Positions 25,958 to 37,121 of a DNA stretch of 64,000 nucleotides are shown here, piece after piece. Every line of letters begins with the position of its first letter. Within the stretch, counting starts at the first letter, position 1. The notes beneath the pieces are model-generated. The model saw nothing but the letters and a program-made list of their open reading frames with translations, ran no database searches and was not told the DNA's origin. This DNA comes from Pachyseris speciosa (taxonomy: Eukaryota > Cnidaria > Anthozoa > Scleractinia > Pachyseridae). The stretch lies in contig JAEMWC010000014.1 of assembly GCA_016490735.1 (NCBI GenBank), positions 1,972,501-2,036,500 of the forward strand. Direction: 5' to 3'. Position numbers and translations under genes: made by a program.

Positions 25958-26699
25958 CTTGCAATTAAACTGAAAGGAGGGAAAGCATAAAACAAGTGTT
26001 TATCCCATGTTACAGAAAATGCATCAATAAAGGCTGCCCCTGGGTCAGGTTTCCAGGATACATAGCATGGAACCTGATGATTTAGTCTGGATGCAAAGAG
26101 GTCTATGGAGGGCTCCCCCCAGATATCTGTGATCTGTTGGAAAATATCAGATCTTATCATCCATTCCTTGTTGTCTGAGAAAACGCGTGATTCCCGATCT
26201 GCCTCAACATTTTTGGTCCCTGGGATATGAGCAGTTGTTAACCATATTTGTTTTTCTATGCACCACTGCCAAATATCTTTAGCAATAGTGTGACATTCCC
26301 TAGAATGTACACCTCCCATAGCATTAATATAGTTCACAGTTGTAGAGTTATCAGAGTAAATCTGAACGTGAATGCCTTGCTCATTTTTGCAAAATGCCTT
26401 AAGTCCAAAAATTGCAGCTAACAGCTCCAGACAATTAATGTAATATTTTGCTTCTTCCTCTGACCATCTACCCCCTATTTTCTCTGTCTCTTTGACAGCT
26501 CCCCATCCTTTAGTTGATGCATCGGTGTAAATTATTACATCAACCTTTGAATTAGGCAATAATATGGGGTAGTTATTGGTCTGTATGTTATCATACCACC
26601 ACTTTATCTCTGAAAAGCTTTCTTGGGATAATCTCATTTGAGCATTATAATTGCCATAGTTTTGTCTTAAGGCTGTAGTTTTATCCCTCTCAAGTTGTA
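25579..26699 (-). CDS. DIRS RNase H domain (and linker), in shifted frame
   Basis: This region continues the reverse transcriptase after a one-base shift near 26700. The RNase H residues are visible: Asp in IIYTDASTKGWGA, Glu in CLELLAAIFGLKAF and Asp in IYSDNSTTVNYI. A DIRS-typical segment (PSIDLFASRLNHQVPCYVSW) follows and then a tail that overlaps the recombinase gene. The first ATG in this frame is at 26637 but the frame is open to 26705. No methyltransferase domain is recognisable. Confidence 0.75.
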
Positions 26700-27719
26700 T
26701 TATAAGATCCCAGGAAAACTTGACACTAAAAGCCCTATAAAGCTAGCTAGTTCCTGGATTGGGAGCTCAACAAGCTCCATCATTTTCTTGCATCTTTCCC
26801 TTATGCGCTGGATTTTTTCCTGTGTTAAGGAGACAGTCATATTAACTGAATCCAAGACAAATCCCAGAAAAGTAAGGACTTGAACTGGCTGTAAGACCGA
26901 CTTATCAGGATGTAGGATAAAACCCAATGTTGAAAATAAGTCACAGGTATCATTAATATTGGCTTGGCAGTCCTCCACGCTCTCCCCTTGTAAATAAGAG
27001 TCATCAATATAGCCTACATTTAGGTGACCCTTCTGGCGCAGCTTAGCATACACTGGCTTAAGGATCTTTGTGAAGAGTCGGGGTGCACAAGCCAGACCAT
27101 TTGGTAGACATGTAAACTGAAACAATCTACCTTTCCAGCAAAACCTCAGATATTTTTGATCATCTTTGTGAATTGGCACTGAGTAGTATGCGTCACGCAG
27201 GTCTACTGAGGCCATATAACAGTTTGGAGTCATAAGCCTTATTGCCGATTGTAAGGTATCCATCTTAAAATGGTGATACTCCACATGTTCATTCAAATTC
27301 TTCAAATTTAGAATTAATCTAACCCCTCCATCTTTCTTAGGGCGTATGAATATAGTAGAAATAAATTCACCAGGGCAATGTGTGGTTTCTGAAATCACAC
27401 CTTTGGTCAGTAGTTTATCAATTTCATTGTCAATGACCTCCTGCTCTGGTTTTGTAAAATTTATTTCTTTTGGTGGCATAAACTGCATTGGCTCTCCATT
27501 TTCAAACTCAATTTTATAATTTTTCACACTATTAAGTATGAAAGGATCTGAGGTTATGCATTGCCACTGAGAGGTAAATTGTTTCAGTCTTCCACCTGTA
27601 ATTTTAATAGGTTGCTCTGACCCCTTTCTTACCTCAACTTTGTTAGCAGTCTGATTCATTTTGACTTCCCCTCCTTCTTCCTCTTGAAGTTCGGAGGATG
27701 TTTGTGGTCGTTTTTCCAC
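26700..27719 (-). CDS. DIRS reverse transcriptase
   Basis: 339 codons with RT motifs: IFIRPKKDGGVRLILNLKNLN, VDLRDAYYSVPIH (motif A), LPNGLACAPRLFTKIL (motif B) and GYIDDSYLQG (YIDD, motif C). A thumb region follows (LTFLGFVLDS). It stops at 26700 in the middle of a region that in relatives runs on into RNase H, so a single-base indel is likely. It overlaps gag by ~60 bp in another frame. Confidence 0.8.
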   Translation of the reverse strand: MEKRPQTSSELQEEEGGEVKMNQTANKVEVRKGSEQPIKITGGRLKQFTSQWQCITSDPFILNSVKNYKIEFENGEPMQFMPPKEINFTKPEQEVIDNEIDKLLTKGVISETTHCPGEFISTIFIRPKKDGGVRLILNLKNLNEHVEYHHFKMDTLQSAIRLMTPNCYMASVDLRDAYYSVPIHKDDQKYLRFCWKGRLFQFTCLPNGLACAPRLFTKILKPVYAKLRQKGHLNVGYIDDSYLQGESVEDCQANINDTCDLFSTLGFILHPDKSVLQPVQVLTFLGFVLDSVNMTVSLTQEKIQRIRERCKKMMELVELPIQELASFIGLLVSSFPGIL

Positions 27720-28825
27720 GAGCCTAAAAAAGGCTTCCTGTAATGTTGGTTTCCTGAGCGTCCGCGGCTATGTGCGTAAGAGTTGTGCCTGTGATAATCA
27801 GGCTTGTTCGTTGATCGACCACTGTGTGTGGAGACTTTCTTTCCCACTCGATTGACCTCGGTCAATTCTTTCACTTGTTTCGGGAGATCATTGCCAAACA
27901 ATTGGTCAGTGATCGGAACCGACGAGGAGCAAAGATGTTTGTATTCCTCGTGTAAATCCGGTTTAATAAATTCCCTTCGTCTTTGATTTAGTTCACTGTT
28001 TGCATTAGCGAACAATGTAAGTGCATCTGTTGACTTTTGAAGAAGGTCGTTTCCCACTGGGAGTGACGACAAGTGCTCAAGGAGTTTGTCGATCATATTT
28101 GTCAACACGCACATTCCTTTGAAGATGGATGTCTGCACCTTTTGCAGTCTAACATCTTGGGACCGGACTGTTGGAGTAAGGTGGTCCCATACTGGTTGAT
28201 TGACTCGTACTTTTGTCAAGAATTCACAGTTCTCTGGTCTGTGATACTTGTTCAACTTTTCCTGAAGTTTCTCTTCAGGCAGCCCTTCTTTGAGCATGGC
28301 ATTCACTACATTCGCCAGCTCTGTGTTTACACTTGGGCCCGTCTCCTCTTTCTTCAGCTCTTGTTTCAAGCTGTTAAGTACCTCAAATTGTCCTTCATTA
28401 GAAGGCATATTTTGAGCCCCGGCTGAATCAGTCAGCTTTGTCACAGCTTCTTCTAAGCTCGTAGTTTTGTCATCTCGCTTCTTCTTCGTGGGGGGCTCTT
28501 CGCTGGCCTTGTGGTCATTCTCGGCAGATTGTGCCTCCTGTTCTTCCTCCGGGTCAACATATTGTATTTCAAAGTCTGACTGAAACTGTTTGAATGACTC
28601 AGCAATAGTCTTGGATAAATCTTGAGACATCTGGGTGAAACCCTGTCTCAGCGTAGCGGCCAGCTCTTGTAAACCATGTGAGTCAGTTTTGGCGCCATCG
28701 GCGCCATCACCTCTTTCGATGATCCTAACATTTGCTTCAATGTGTTCGCTTCTAGAGCCACTACTTTTCCTTTTTAAGTTGTCTTTCTCGCCCTTAAGCT
28801 CAGATTTATCCGAGGTCTCGGGCAT
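27656..28825 (-). CDS. DIRS gag-like protein
   Basis: About 390 codons from the ATG at 28825 (MPETSDKSELKG). An upstream Met at 29011 lies outside the element, so I do not use it. The protein is charged, with an acidic DPEEEQEAQSAEN segment, a helical middle and a basic, His/Arg/Asn-rich C-terminus (RSTNKPDYHRHNSYAHSRGR) suited to nucleic-acid binding. No zinc knuckle is visible. It is the first gene of the element and its end overlaps the RT start. Confidence 0.65.
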   Translation of the reverse strand: MPETSDKSELKGEKDNLKRKSSGSRSEHIEANVRIIERGDGADGAKTDSHGLQELAATLRQGFTQMSQDLSKTIAESFKQFQSDFEIQYVDPEEEQEAQSAENDHKASEEPPTKKKRDDKTTSLEEAVTKLTDSAGAQNMPSNEGQFEVLNSLKQELKKEETGPSVNTELANVVNAMLKEGLPEEKLQEKLNKYHRPENCEFLTKVRVNQPVWDHLTPTVRSQDVRLQKVQTSIFKGMCVLTNMIDKLLEHLSSLPVGNDLLQKSTDALTLFANANSELNQRRREFIKPDLHEEYKHLCSSSVPITDQLFGNDLPKQVKELTEVNRVGKKVSTHSGRSTNKPDYHRHNSYAHSRGRSGNQHYRKPFLGSWKNDHKHPPNFKRKKEGKSK

Positions 28826-28968
28826 TTTTAGCGAATTATCGCTTAAAACTAAAATTCTCAGCGTGCTGAAAAAACAAACGTCCGTTCGCTCCAAAGGCGG
28901 CAACACACTGAGTTCGCGCAGGCGCAATGCTATCTCACGTGAGCCCTCAGTGCGGTGACGGAATAGAA

Positions 28969-29345
28969 TTGTGTATTTACCAATCACATGCGAGATGAAG
29001 CCACAAAACAATTCAAGCTACACAGTTAATTACCATTACAGCTGGTAGTTTTCATCTATGCATTGAGATCTGATTTATGGCTTTTTCCTTGTAACACATT
29101 AACATTCCAGAAATAATTCTAGTGTTCGTGGTTTCGAATTCTCATAGTAAAGACTTTTTGAGGGGTTGTGAAAAATCATACTCTTCCTCCCAGAAAAATG
29201 TAATGTAGGTTAGGTTCTGGGCTGTTCGACTCTTTGAGGATCTTGTTTTAGTATAACCATAGTTAGTAGAGGGTCCAGTCCAGTCAAGTCCAGAGGAGGA
29301 TACCGAAGGCACAGAACTACGAAGCACAACGATCAACAAGAACGA
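28969..29345. other. Non-coding spacer between DIRS and next gene
   Basis: AT-rich sequence without convincing open frames; no terminal repeat for the neighbouring P-like element could be defined here. Confidence 0.4.
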
Positions 29346-30136
29346 TTGTCTCTAACGCCGAGCATTCTTGCCGAGATTGTGAATGATGCTGCGCAAAAAG
29401 TTAAAGAAAGTAAAGTCTTCAACGCCAACCTAGGAAGCGAATTTAGCCATTATGAATATATACAGCTTACCGAAACTGAGGAATTTTCTGTGTTTAAAAT
29501 ACTGTATGATGGATACTTAAAGAATGGGGACACTGAAAAGTTTTATGGGAAATATTATGCTCAAGTCCCATTAAAATCTACACGCTTCTTCAGAGGATTA
29601 TCCCGAAATGCAGCTACATTATTAGCAACGAAAGTGGCAATCTTCACAAAAAGTGTGCAAGAAAGTCTTCAAGGGAAAGCCATCAGGCAATGGCTATCCT
29701 CAAAGCAGGGAAATTAGAGGATGGCTGTTACTCGCAAAAGCTGGTTTCCAGTTTGAGCCGTGGTGGTCTGTGGTCTATAACAGAGCCTGCACAAAAAGTA
29801 TTCTCCAAGACAGAACATTATTTCAGACAGTACACTTTTAAAACTAGTTTGCAAAGAGTGGACATTGTTGGTATAGCTCAGAAGTCAGTCTGTGATAGTG
29901 ATGTGGTACTGAGCTACCAAACCATGGTTTCAGATGCTGAACTGGTTCCCACCAAGAATGTTAGCAAAGATGTCCTGCACTCTATTGTAAACTTGTACAT
30001 CAGGGTTCGCTCTTTCTCTTTAGCAAAGGATATCATTCAAGACTTTAAAATTAAAATAAAGCAGGCTAAAGGCAAGGCTCTTCGCAAAGAAATCAAGAGA
30101 AGTTGTGATGAGCAAACTCAAGAGAGGCATAACTAG
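29346..30136 (+). pseudogene. Unrecognised two-frame gene, possible transposon accessory protein
   Basis: Two overlapping frames, 29346-29717 and 29690-30136, fit one protein of about 250 residues broken by a one-base shift near 29700. The second part contains [30 protein letters not shown] and a Lys/Arg-rich end ([14 protein letters not shown]). I have an impression of similar C-terminal tails in transposon-encoded proteins of cnidarians but cannot name the family. It converges on the P-like transposase, with ~110 bp between the ends, so it may be a second gene of that transposon. Alternatively it is a degraded host gene. Confidence 0.35.
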
Positions 30137-30248
30137 TGTAGTGAATTAAAACTGTTTCCTGTTTAATCATAAGGATATTTTTTTTATTAATATACACACA
30201 TTAATTATTATTATTATTAGTATAAAAAGGTGTGACAATATTTGATTC

Positions 30249-31904
30249 TCAATGTTCTAGTTTCCTAATCCCAATCTGGACTAAATGTGGAGCATCAGAA
30301 AAGAAATATATGAATCGCTGTGGTGCAAACAGATTAATGGTGCGGTAGCATACATCTGTCACTGCACCTCCATCGAGTGGCTTGTGCAGGCGGTAAAATC
30401 TTCTGTTTGGAGATGCCCCATCAGAGGTGGCAGCAATGACCCACAGATTGCAGGTGGTCTCAAGAATGCCAACTGCTTCCCAGAAAAGAGGCATCAGCTG
30501 GGCGGCAGTGATACCTGTGGTTGCAAAATGAGCCAAGCAGAACTTGAGCTCTGTACATACCCCACGCACCAGGAATGCTAGAGCATGTGTGGCAAGTTCA
30601 TCAACTTTCGCCAAACATCCAAAATTTACATCCGGGTCACCCAGATCAGTAAATCCAATAAGTTCCCCAGATACTTTATTTAAAACTAGATTTGCCATGA
30701 TCTTCATCTCGTCAAATAGTAGGACAACATATCTCTGTACATCAAAGTAGGAGTCTGTTTGAGACATCAACTCCTTAACAACCTCTTCTTGGAACCCTCT
30801 TTGGGGACGGATAGCATTTCTGTAATCTCTCAGCCTTCGCTGACTAGGTAGCACAAGAACTTTACTGTTCCTTAGCTCTTCATAGCAGGACGGAGACTTT
30901 GCAGCCAGTGATAAGCAAAACCGTATAATCATGGGATGGTATCGGACACCAGTTGCACTACTTTGGAACAACTTTTTCTGTTGTTGCCAAAACAGATTCA
31001 TGAATGGTGTCATATTGGAACCACAGTCACTAATAATTGAAGTCAGGTCATTGCTTAGCTCATGATCTACCAGGACAGAAGATTTTGTAATTTCTTGTTT
31101 CATTTCCTCCAGCTGGTGCTCAAGCTCAGAACATTTCAGCCTTTGCATCTGCAATGTGAGCTTGAGTCTTTCGGGTGCTGTATTCGCCACAGGTGCCTTG
31201 ACGTGTGCTGGCTCTGACATCCTCCTTTGCTTTGCTCTTGCTTTGAGGCCACTGGCATGTGAGTATTCTTGACAGGCTGTACAGAGCTGTGATTGAGGGT
31301 TACAGAGTAAACTACAATCAGAAGGTCGCCAGAACTGTTTCCTGGGGAAGGCAGCAAGATCATTCTCATCGTCATTGCAGTTAAAGATATCCACAATCTT
31401 TGGGATGACATGCGGAATTACTTGTCCAGTTAATTCATTGGGGCTCACTCCAGGACAAATAAGTTGGCATTCTATATCTCTTATTAGATTAGAGACTGTC
31501 ACATTGTTCATAGACCTTCGACTTCTTGTATAGAGCTCGTGATCTTCTGGTAAGAACCATCCATAAACTGCAATAGTGTAGCCTAGACTGTCATCAATGA
31601 TCAGTTCAAATTCTGGCAGCTGAAAACAACCCTTCATCTTTCGCAAAACAATTCTGTCACTGCGCTCCTCCACAGTCCAGTCACTGATGCTCTTTAAACA
31701 CTTAATCCTTTTGCAAACATCTTCAAGCCTTTTGAAATATTTCCTAGTGTCGACTGCAATAGGATCTTTCACAATTTCTCTGCCTGGTCTTGAAGGAGGT
31801 TTGGGAGTCTCGTGGCTTTTCCTGGGCATGTTTTGCGTGGGAAGCGCCCCAAACTTCGGTTTCTTTTTGGTCATCTTTGCAGATTCAACTGAAAGAAGGT
31901 TCAA
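30249..31904 (-). CDS. P-element/THAP9-like transposase, main exon
   Basis: 551 codons. A zinc-binding-like Cys patch and coiled coil (residues about 240-275) precede the THAP9-type helix-turn-helix ([17 protein letters not shown]). The RNase H-like core follows: LLFDEMKI with the first Asp, [12 protein letters not shown], then [20 protein letters not shown] and FFSDAPHLV. The frame ends at IRKLEH, where P transposases normally continue into the GTP-binding insertion and final catalytic Glu, so the C-terminal third is missing or lies in another exon I cannot find. The THAP exon is ~310 bp upstream on the same strand. Confidence 0.8.
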   Translation of the reverse strand: MNLLSVESAKMTKKKPKFGALPTQNMPRKSHETPKPPSRPGREIVKDPIAVDTRKYFKRLEDVCKRIKCLKSISDWTVEERSDRIVLRKMKGCFQLPEFELIIDDSLGYTIAVYGWFLPEDHELYTRSRRSMNNVTVSNLIRDIECQLICPGVSPNELTGQVIPHVIPKIVDIFNCNDDENDLAAFPRKQFWRPSDCSLLCNPQSQLCTACQEYSHASGLKARAKQRRMSEPAHVKAPVANTAPERLKLTLQMQRLKCSELEHQLEEMKQEITKSSVLVDHELSNDLTSIISDCGSNMTPFMNLFWQQQKKLFQSSATGVRYHPMIIRFCLSLAAKSPSCYEELRNSKVLVLPSQRRLRDYRNAIRPQRGFQEEVVKELMSQTDSYFDVQRYVVLLFDEMKIMANLVLNKVSGELIGFTDLGDPDVNFGCLAKVDELATHALAFLVRGVCTELKFCLAHFATTGITAAQLMPLFWEAVGILETTCNLWVIAATSDGASPNRRFYRLHKPLDGGAVTDVCYRTINLFAPQRFIYFFSDAPHLVQIGIRKLEH

Positions 31905-32213
31905 AAAAGAATAAGCTTAATTAAAATCTCGTTTGAAAATAACTGCAACGATTCCATATTAAACAATAGACGGTGAAACTGTGGTGCAGTTCACAAAACG
32001 ACAGGGCCGACGGTGTGATTAATTTTTCTGTCATGTCAAACATAGATCAAAAGCATCCTAAAATCTGCATAGCTGATGACGAACATAGAGTATTAATTAT
32101 AGGTCATAAACTAGTTGTCAAATAGAAGCTACAAGGCAGAACCTCCGAAGACAACAGCTCGCTACAAGGGAAACCATGTCGTAGAACACTTTTCACAAAC
32201 TACGCTTTTACGG

Positions 32214-32453
32214 CTACTTACATATCTCTATCTCATCAGGTTTGAAGTGTTTCTCGCAAGTGAACACTCTGTCGTTGTCTATCAACCTCTGAAACTCAAG
32301 ATCCTTCACACGGGTCTTCGTAATCTCGCTGAGCCACGCTTCTCTCCACTTCTTGTGCTCTGAGTCCTTCGCAGCTGGTAATTTGAATATGCCAAACCCT
32401 TTCGTTCTCCGGCACGATCCGCAGCCCCAAACCGCACAATTTTCACCTGGCAT
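32214..32453 (-). CDS. THAP domain exon of the P-like transposase
   Basis: About 79 codons encoding a complete THAP zinc finger: [11 protein letters not shown] gives the first Cys pair, the conserved FKLP and W residues follow, and FTCEKHF gives the final C-X2-H. It ends PDEIEICK with a splice-donor-like GTAAGT context to the left on the minus strand, consistent with joining to the exon at 31904. The domain would bind the transposon ends. Confidence 0.8.
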   Translation of the reverse strand: MPGENCAVWGCGSCRRTKGFGIFKLPAAKDSEHKKWREAWLSEITKTRVKDLEFQRLIDNDRVFTCEKHFKPDEIEICK

Positions 32454-34546
32454 CCTATAGAATTACTCATAAGCAAACTCGTTTTCGATTCTGGTGCATA
32501 AGCAACTCAGAAAAAGGTTCAGAACACTGTAAATAGACTTCGAAAATGTCGCATCGATCGATCTCGCTACAACACGGACGCCATCTTGAAATGTTCTGTG
32601 CAGGGTCAATGTCACGTGACGCTGAAAATCGTAAACAAGGTCGCCGAGTTTCCTAACCAGTCTCCCTCTATTAACTATGGTATAACAGGCGTTTTAAGGG
32701 GTTTCAAAATTTGGCATTACTCCAATCTCCCTGTTACTAATTTATGCGAGACTCCCCTGGTACAAGGAAAAAGTACAGTTGAAGTTAGCCCTATTGAAGT
32801 AATCCATATGTTTCACTGTACCTCCCTGTTTTGACCAGTTTTAAGGTGCTTACTAAATTGAGGAAGCAGAGTAGCATTTTGGTTTATTGAAATTCCAACT
32901 TGGCTGGCTTAGGGGAATACGTGTAACACATATTCAGGATCAGAGATATGCCTCAGAGCCAAGTTAGAATAAATTATGATCTATCAAAATCAGGCAGTTG
33001 ATTTAAAAAGTTCAATGGAATGACTCGCCAAATGTCCACATGTATTAGGACCATCAAGGAAACCATTTGTTAAGCTAATAAGATTACCCTTTCCTTAAAT
33101 TTACATAGTACATTTTCAGCTGTCTATTACACAGGGAATCTGATTGCCGAAACCTGCAAATATTGTAATTTTCTATGTTCCTTTTCTTCCACAAATTTTA
33201 CATAAAGGTCATTGCATAATAGTTTGGCAAAAGTTGAGGGTCGGGCAAATTGTGTCTAGCAAACTGTAGAAGTGGTGATTTCTTCAAATTATTATAAACT
33301 AAATGTTGAAGTCATTCAAGTAATGTTTAGTAAACAAGCAGGAGTGTTTTATCACATTTAAAACTTGAGGCGCAGCGGAGTGTTTTAGACTCGATCAAGC
33401 ACGAACTGTGAGTTTATTGAACGGCTTAAAAAACCTCTGTGTAGATCTTCTCATTCTTGCAGTGCTATTTAGATTTTGGGTTATCTCAGCCAAGAGAATT
33501 GGATCATAAAATTGGACATACAACTTAGCAGATATAAAGACAGCTAATTTCCTTTGTATTTTTCTAGTGAGTGTTTGGAAATCATTTTTGTTACTTTTTT
33601 ATGGCCTGTGAAGGTCCTTGAATTTACCCCTGGAGGGAGGGACTCGCATATGAAAAGGGACAGGGATGCTTCTCGTATTGCTTAGGGGTGTAAAGTTCTG
33701 ATTTTTGGTCTTGCTTAGGATTTCCAGTCAAAACGCCAATAATGTTAGCTATAATGGTCTCGTTTATGGGTCAAGAAAAGCTTGAGCCACACCCAGATTT
33801 ATCTTATTTAGGGATTGTTTTTAAAATTTCAGAAGAGCATCTCTGCCTCTTTGATACAGGACTGCCCCCCCCCCCCCCCCCCCTCGCCCACCCAGGTACT
33901 TACCTTTTGTAATAGTCTGGATATTTGGTGGGCCTTGTAAATGCTTCTTGTGGCTATAAAACATCTTGCAAGGACATTATTCTGTACAGAGCATTTGCTC
34001 TGCACTGCAGTCTATTTGTGTGGGGGGAATCATTCGGCAGCAGTCATTGTTTCTTTTTCCCCAACAACTTCGTCAGTTTTATATACAAAGAATATATCAG
34101 CAGTGAGGTGCCATTTCCAACCTATCACCAGAAAAAAACCTCAACAGACTCTTTCATTTGACTGAGTCTAGCTATCATTTGTCCTTTTTACTTATTTCAT
34201 ACAATTATTCAATTAATCGTATCTATAACAAAATTCTCGATCGTGATTGGTTCTCCGCGCGCCTATTTGTCACGTAATCGACGCGCGATCACGTGGGTGT
34301 CCAATTACAGGTATCCAATTTGAACTTTTTGTAATTGGACACCTGTAATTAGATACCCACGTGATTTTCACGTCAATTACGCGCGCTTTAATGGCTTCCT
34401 TTGCAAACGTTTCCTGCAGTTTTCAAAACATGGAAAGCGCTACAGACGTTTTCGCTCAAAAGACCTTCCCAAAAGAAATTTTTAATTCCGAAATTTGTTA
34501 TAGATACGATTAATTAGTAATTGGACCTCGAAATTTGTTATAGATA

Positions 34547-34594
<48 letters not shown>

Positions 34595-34642
34595 ACGTTC
34601 GTATTTTCAAATCAGCCTCGCGCGATTTTGAAATTACTCGCG

Positions 34643-34688
<46 letters not shown>

Positions 34689-36412
34689 GATCAGCTCACA
34701 GATAACACACATGACACAAATAATTATTTCAATGTATTGCAATATTTTACTTTTTTTTAAATCGTACATTGAACATTGGACAGTTTAAGCTGTTGCAGCT
34801 GTTTTGTTGCATTTGTTTAATAATAATAATAAAGTATTCTTAAATGAATTAAAAATATACAGGAGAAGAGTACTCTATTTTGATTTTCAAATTAGAGTGT
34901 GGCATTAAAAAATCTATTATTTACTGAACTGAGTTGAAATCAAAGACTTAAGACAGGTATAAAAAGGAAACACTACATTCCTGCATTGTTATGGAAAAGT
35001 ACTATATACTGTACATGAAATACCAGATAGTAATTGTACCAAGGCCTGCCAAAATTTGTTTTCAGCGGTAAATTTTGAAAAAATCCAAACTGGCTGAATT
35101 TGTTCATGTGAAAAAGCAAGACATTGTAAATCACAAAAAGAACTCATGCCACACTGTTATAATATTGTATCATAGCTGGGGCAGTGCAGTCTCATGTAGA
35201 TGGAATTATTTTGCAAAGATACTGTAGTTCTGTTTTGGTCCAAATATTCAATTCCATGATGTGACACTGCCCCTTTAGCAACTTGGAATTAATTCACAGA
35301 AGTCTCATCTAACTTAAAAGAAATACTTTCTTGCGAAAATTAATTTCAAACTGACTTTGAAACTTTCTCTGAGCCTGCAGGCAGCCGAGTAGCAGTAGAG
35401 TATAAGAAATTGATGTGTCCCACTCAAGCAGATAGTGCAATTTTGAGAACTTCACTCATATTTTTGTATTCAGGCTAGTTCATGTGATTTCTTACTCATA
35501 TACAGTTTATAGGCAGGGTCCTTAATACGTTATTGTTTGTATGTTTAGGGGTGCACTCTTGATGACCTTGATGAATCGCAATTCAAAAAAATGTGGAATA
35601 TCTACTGAAAATATCTGGAATTCCTTGTGGCTAAACAGAAATTGTAGGACATTTTTCAATAGTTAACACATACTGTTTGAATACTATTGAAAAAGACGTA
35701 AAAAAATCTGAGCCAAAACATTTTAAGCAATAAATAACAGCGAATTGATTAACGATATAATTCAGATGCCGTGAAATTAAACATAAGCAATATAATTTCA
35801 AGGAATAAAAGTTTCAAAATCGCTTATAAGCTAGTCTATTTTTTTTAACAGCTTGCAGAAAATGTCAATACCGAACTGGAAACTGACGCAGGTACTTACT
35901 TGGTTCTACTTGTGAAGAACCTGCGCCAGTTTCAGGAGAAATTCTTGATCTTCCTTTCTTCGCTTCCCTGCTCTTTCCTCCTCTCGCCTCTCTCTTGCCG
36001 CTTCAGCTTCGAGGAAGCTCTTGTCAGCCGCTTGCTGATACTCCACAAAGGACTCAAACACTTTATCAAACTTTGCAAATACATCAGGAGCGGTTTTCCT
36101 CTTTTTACTTGCCTTTAAGACGGCCGACTGGCGGGGGGGTACCGGCTTCTTTGTTTCACCGGCACCTGAAGGAACAGCATGGCGACCGTCAAAACTTCAA
36201 TCGGTTGCATAAACATTATAGCCAAGAGAGAAATAAAAGATGTTAAAGACTTATGGTATAGTTATCTCAATAATATATTACACTCTAATACGGATACACC
36301 TGTCTTGTATCTGCTTGTACGCATATCAAAAAACTCTCAAATACGGTATTCAGACATGCTGACTGAACAAAACCTTCACAGACGACGTCAGATGTTGCTG
36401 TTGGACACAATT
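32454..36412. other. About 4 kb without genes
   Basis: Intergenic, AT-rich and full of short non-functional frames. It holds a poly(C) run at 33869-33886, hairpin repeats at 34250-34690 and a short (AAT)n run near 34820. The 3' half of the Harbinger transposase might be expected here, but I find no DDE sequence. Confidence 0.6.
34250..34690. repeat. Two adjacent hairpin MITE remnants plus a 41-bp tandem duplication
   Basis: CACGTGGGTGTCCAATTACA at about 34290 pairs with TGTAATTAGATACCCACGTG at about 34350. At 34492-34571 a 41-bp unit ending TTAGTAATTGGACCTCG is present twice. TACAATTCAGGGAGTAATCA then pairs with TGATTACTCC-type sequence at about 34650. The last hairpin is related to the MITE at 53614, 59578 and 62302 (CGCGAT, CAAATCAGCCTCGCGC). 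Confidence 0.6.
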
Positions 36413-36949
36413 CTATTGTCTGGCCCTCCAATCGGAGAGCATTGTATAACTCTTAACTGTCACCGCTGTCACACAATTGAGAGGTTTGTCAAGGTTTTCT
36501 GACTCTTCTTTGCTGCCGCCAGGGATGTTCACGTTCGGCTCAACGTTTTCGGCTCTTGTTATTTCTTCATCATCGTCGCCATCTATGGAAATTGTTGCGG
36601 ACTTTATAATTACCTTTGGTTTGGTACATGGCTTGTCCGACAAAAGCTCGTCCACTTCGTCGAAGAAAGCCGGCTTCTTCTTTGGTGTGGCATTCCCTGT
36701 CTTGGCGCATTCGTCTTTGTAGCTTCTATCGGCGCTTATCAGAGTGTGACTTCGTGTCTTGCAGCTGCCGTCGTCTCTGTCTTCATAGCCTGCAGCTCGA
36801 AGATATGCCGCAATTTCTAGCCATATAGGCTTTTTTCTTGTGCATGATTTTAGCTGGAGCTGGATATTCTCGTCTCCCCACTTTTCAAGTAACAGGAGGG
36901 TTTCTTTGTGCTCCCAAACTTTTCCGCGAGTTTTGGTTTCTGCCGCCAT
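36413..36949 (-). CDS. Myb/SANT-like DNA-binding protein of Harbinger
   Basis: 178 residues. The N-terminal ~90 form a trihelix/Myb-like domain (KVWEHKETLLLLEKWGDE, W-L-E-I-A-A-Y-L-R-A-A-G-Y, then a Cys/Arg-rich third helix ending YKDECAKTGN). Harbinger transposons encode exactly this partner, which carries the transposase to the nucleus and to DNA ends. The C-terminal half is acidic (SIDGDDDEEITRAE). It lies 170 bp inside the right terminus and on the opposite strand to the transposase fragment 34 kb away. The frame is intact. Confidence 0.75.
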   Translation of the reverse strand: MAAETKTRGKVWEHKETLLLLEKWGDENIQLQLKSCTRKKPIWLEIAAYLRAAGYEDRDDGSCKTRSHTLISADRSYKDECAKTGNATPKKKPAFFDEVDELLSDKPCTKPKVIIKSATISIDGDDDEEITRAENVEPNVNIPGGSKEESENLDKPLNCVTAVTVKSYTMLSDWRARQ

Positions 36950-37097
36950 TTTGAACGTGATTATTAAACACGATTGTTAAACTACCTCGCGAGGTAGTTT
37001 TGTTAAACACGGTTTTAGACGTGTTTTGTTAAACGCGCCCGCAGTGTGAACAGCCAGTCTTATTAAATCTGTTTATCAAAACAAGCTTTAAACACGT

Positions 37098-37121
37098 TTA
37101 AGCTTTGGTGTGAACGGGTTA
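37098..37121. repeat. Harbinger right terminal inverted repeat
   Basis: TTGGTGTGAACGGGTTA, complementary to the left terminus at 1413-1429 with one mismatch and followed by TTA and the same flank (GCTTATGCAGC) as the empty site. Confidence 0.85.

Larger units (their letters stand above)
24452..28968 (-). mobile_element. DIRS-type tyrosine-recombinase retrotransposon
   Basis: A 4.5-kb element with gag, reverse transcriptase-RNase H and tyrosine recombinase on the minus strand. It has inverted terminal repeats (24496-24548 against 28909-28968, ending GTGACGGAATAGAA). An internal complementary region at 24625-24760 joins the complement of the left terminus to the complement of the right terminus. 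That arrangement is diagnostic of DIRS elements, which replicate through a circular intermediate. Reading the junction inside the internal region fixes the ends near 24452 and 28968. Confidence 0.9.
1413..37121. mobile_element. Composite PIF/Harbinger transposon with nested elements
   Basis: The left terminus TACCCCGTTCACACCAA and the right terminus TTGGTGTGAACGGGTTA (as read on this strand, ending at 37121) are inverted repeats. Both are flanked by TTA (1410-1412 and 37122-37124). The paralogous sequence at 45665-45730 reads straight through the junction with one TTA, so it is the empty site. Subterminal regions on both sides are rich in GTTAAAC-type repeats that could bind transposase. It carries the transposase start at 1630 and a Myb-like gene at 36413 on the other strand, the usual two-gene Harbinger set. 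The body has grown to 35.7 kb through insertion of a Polinton, a DIRS element and a P-like element. Confidence 0.85.
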
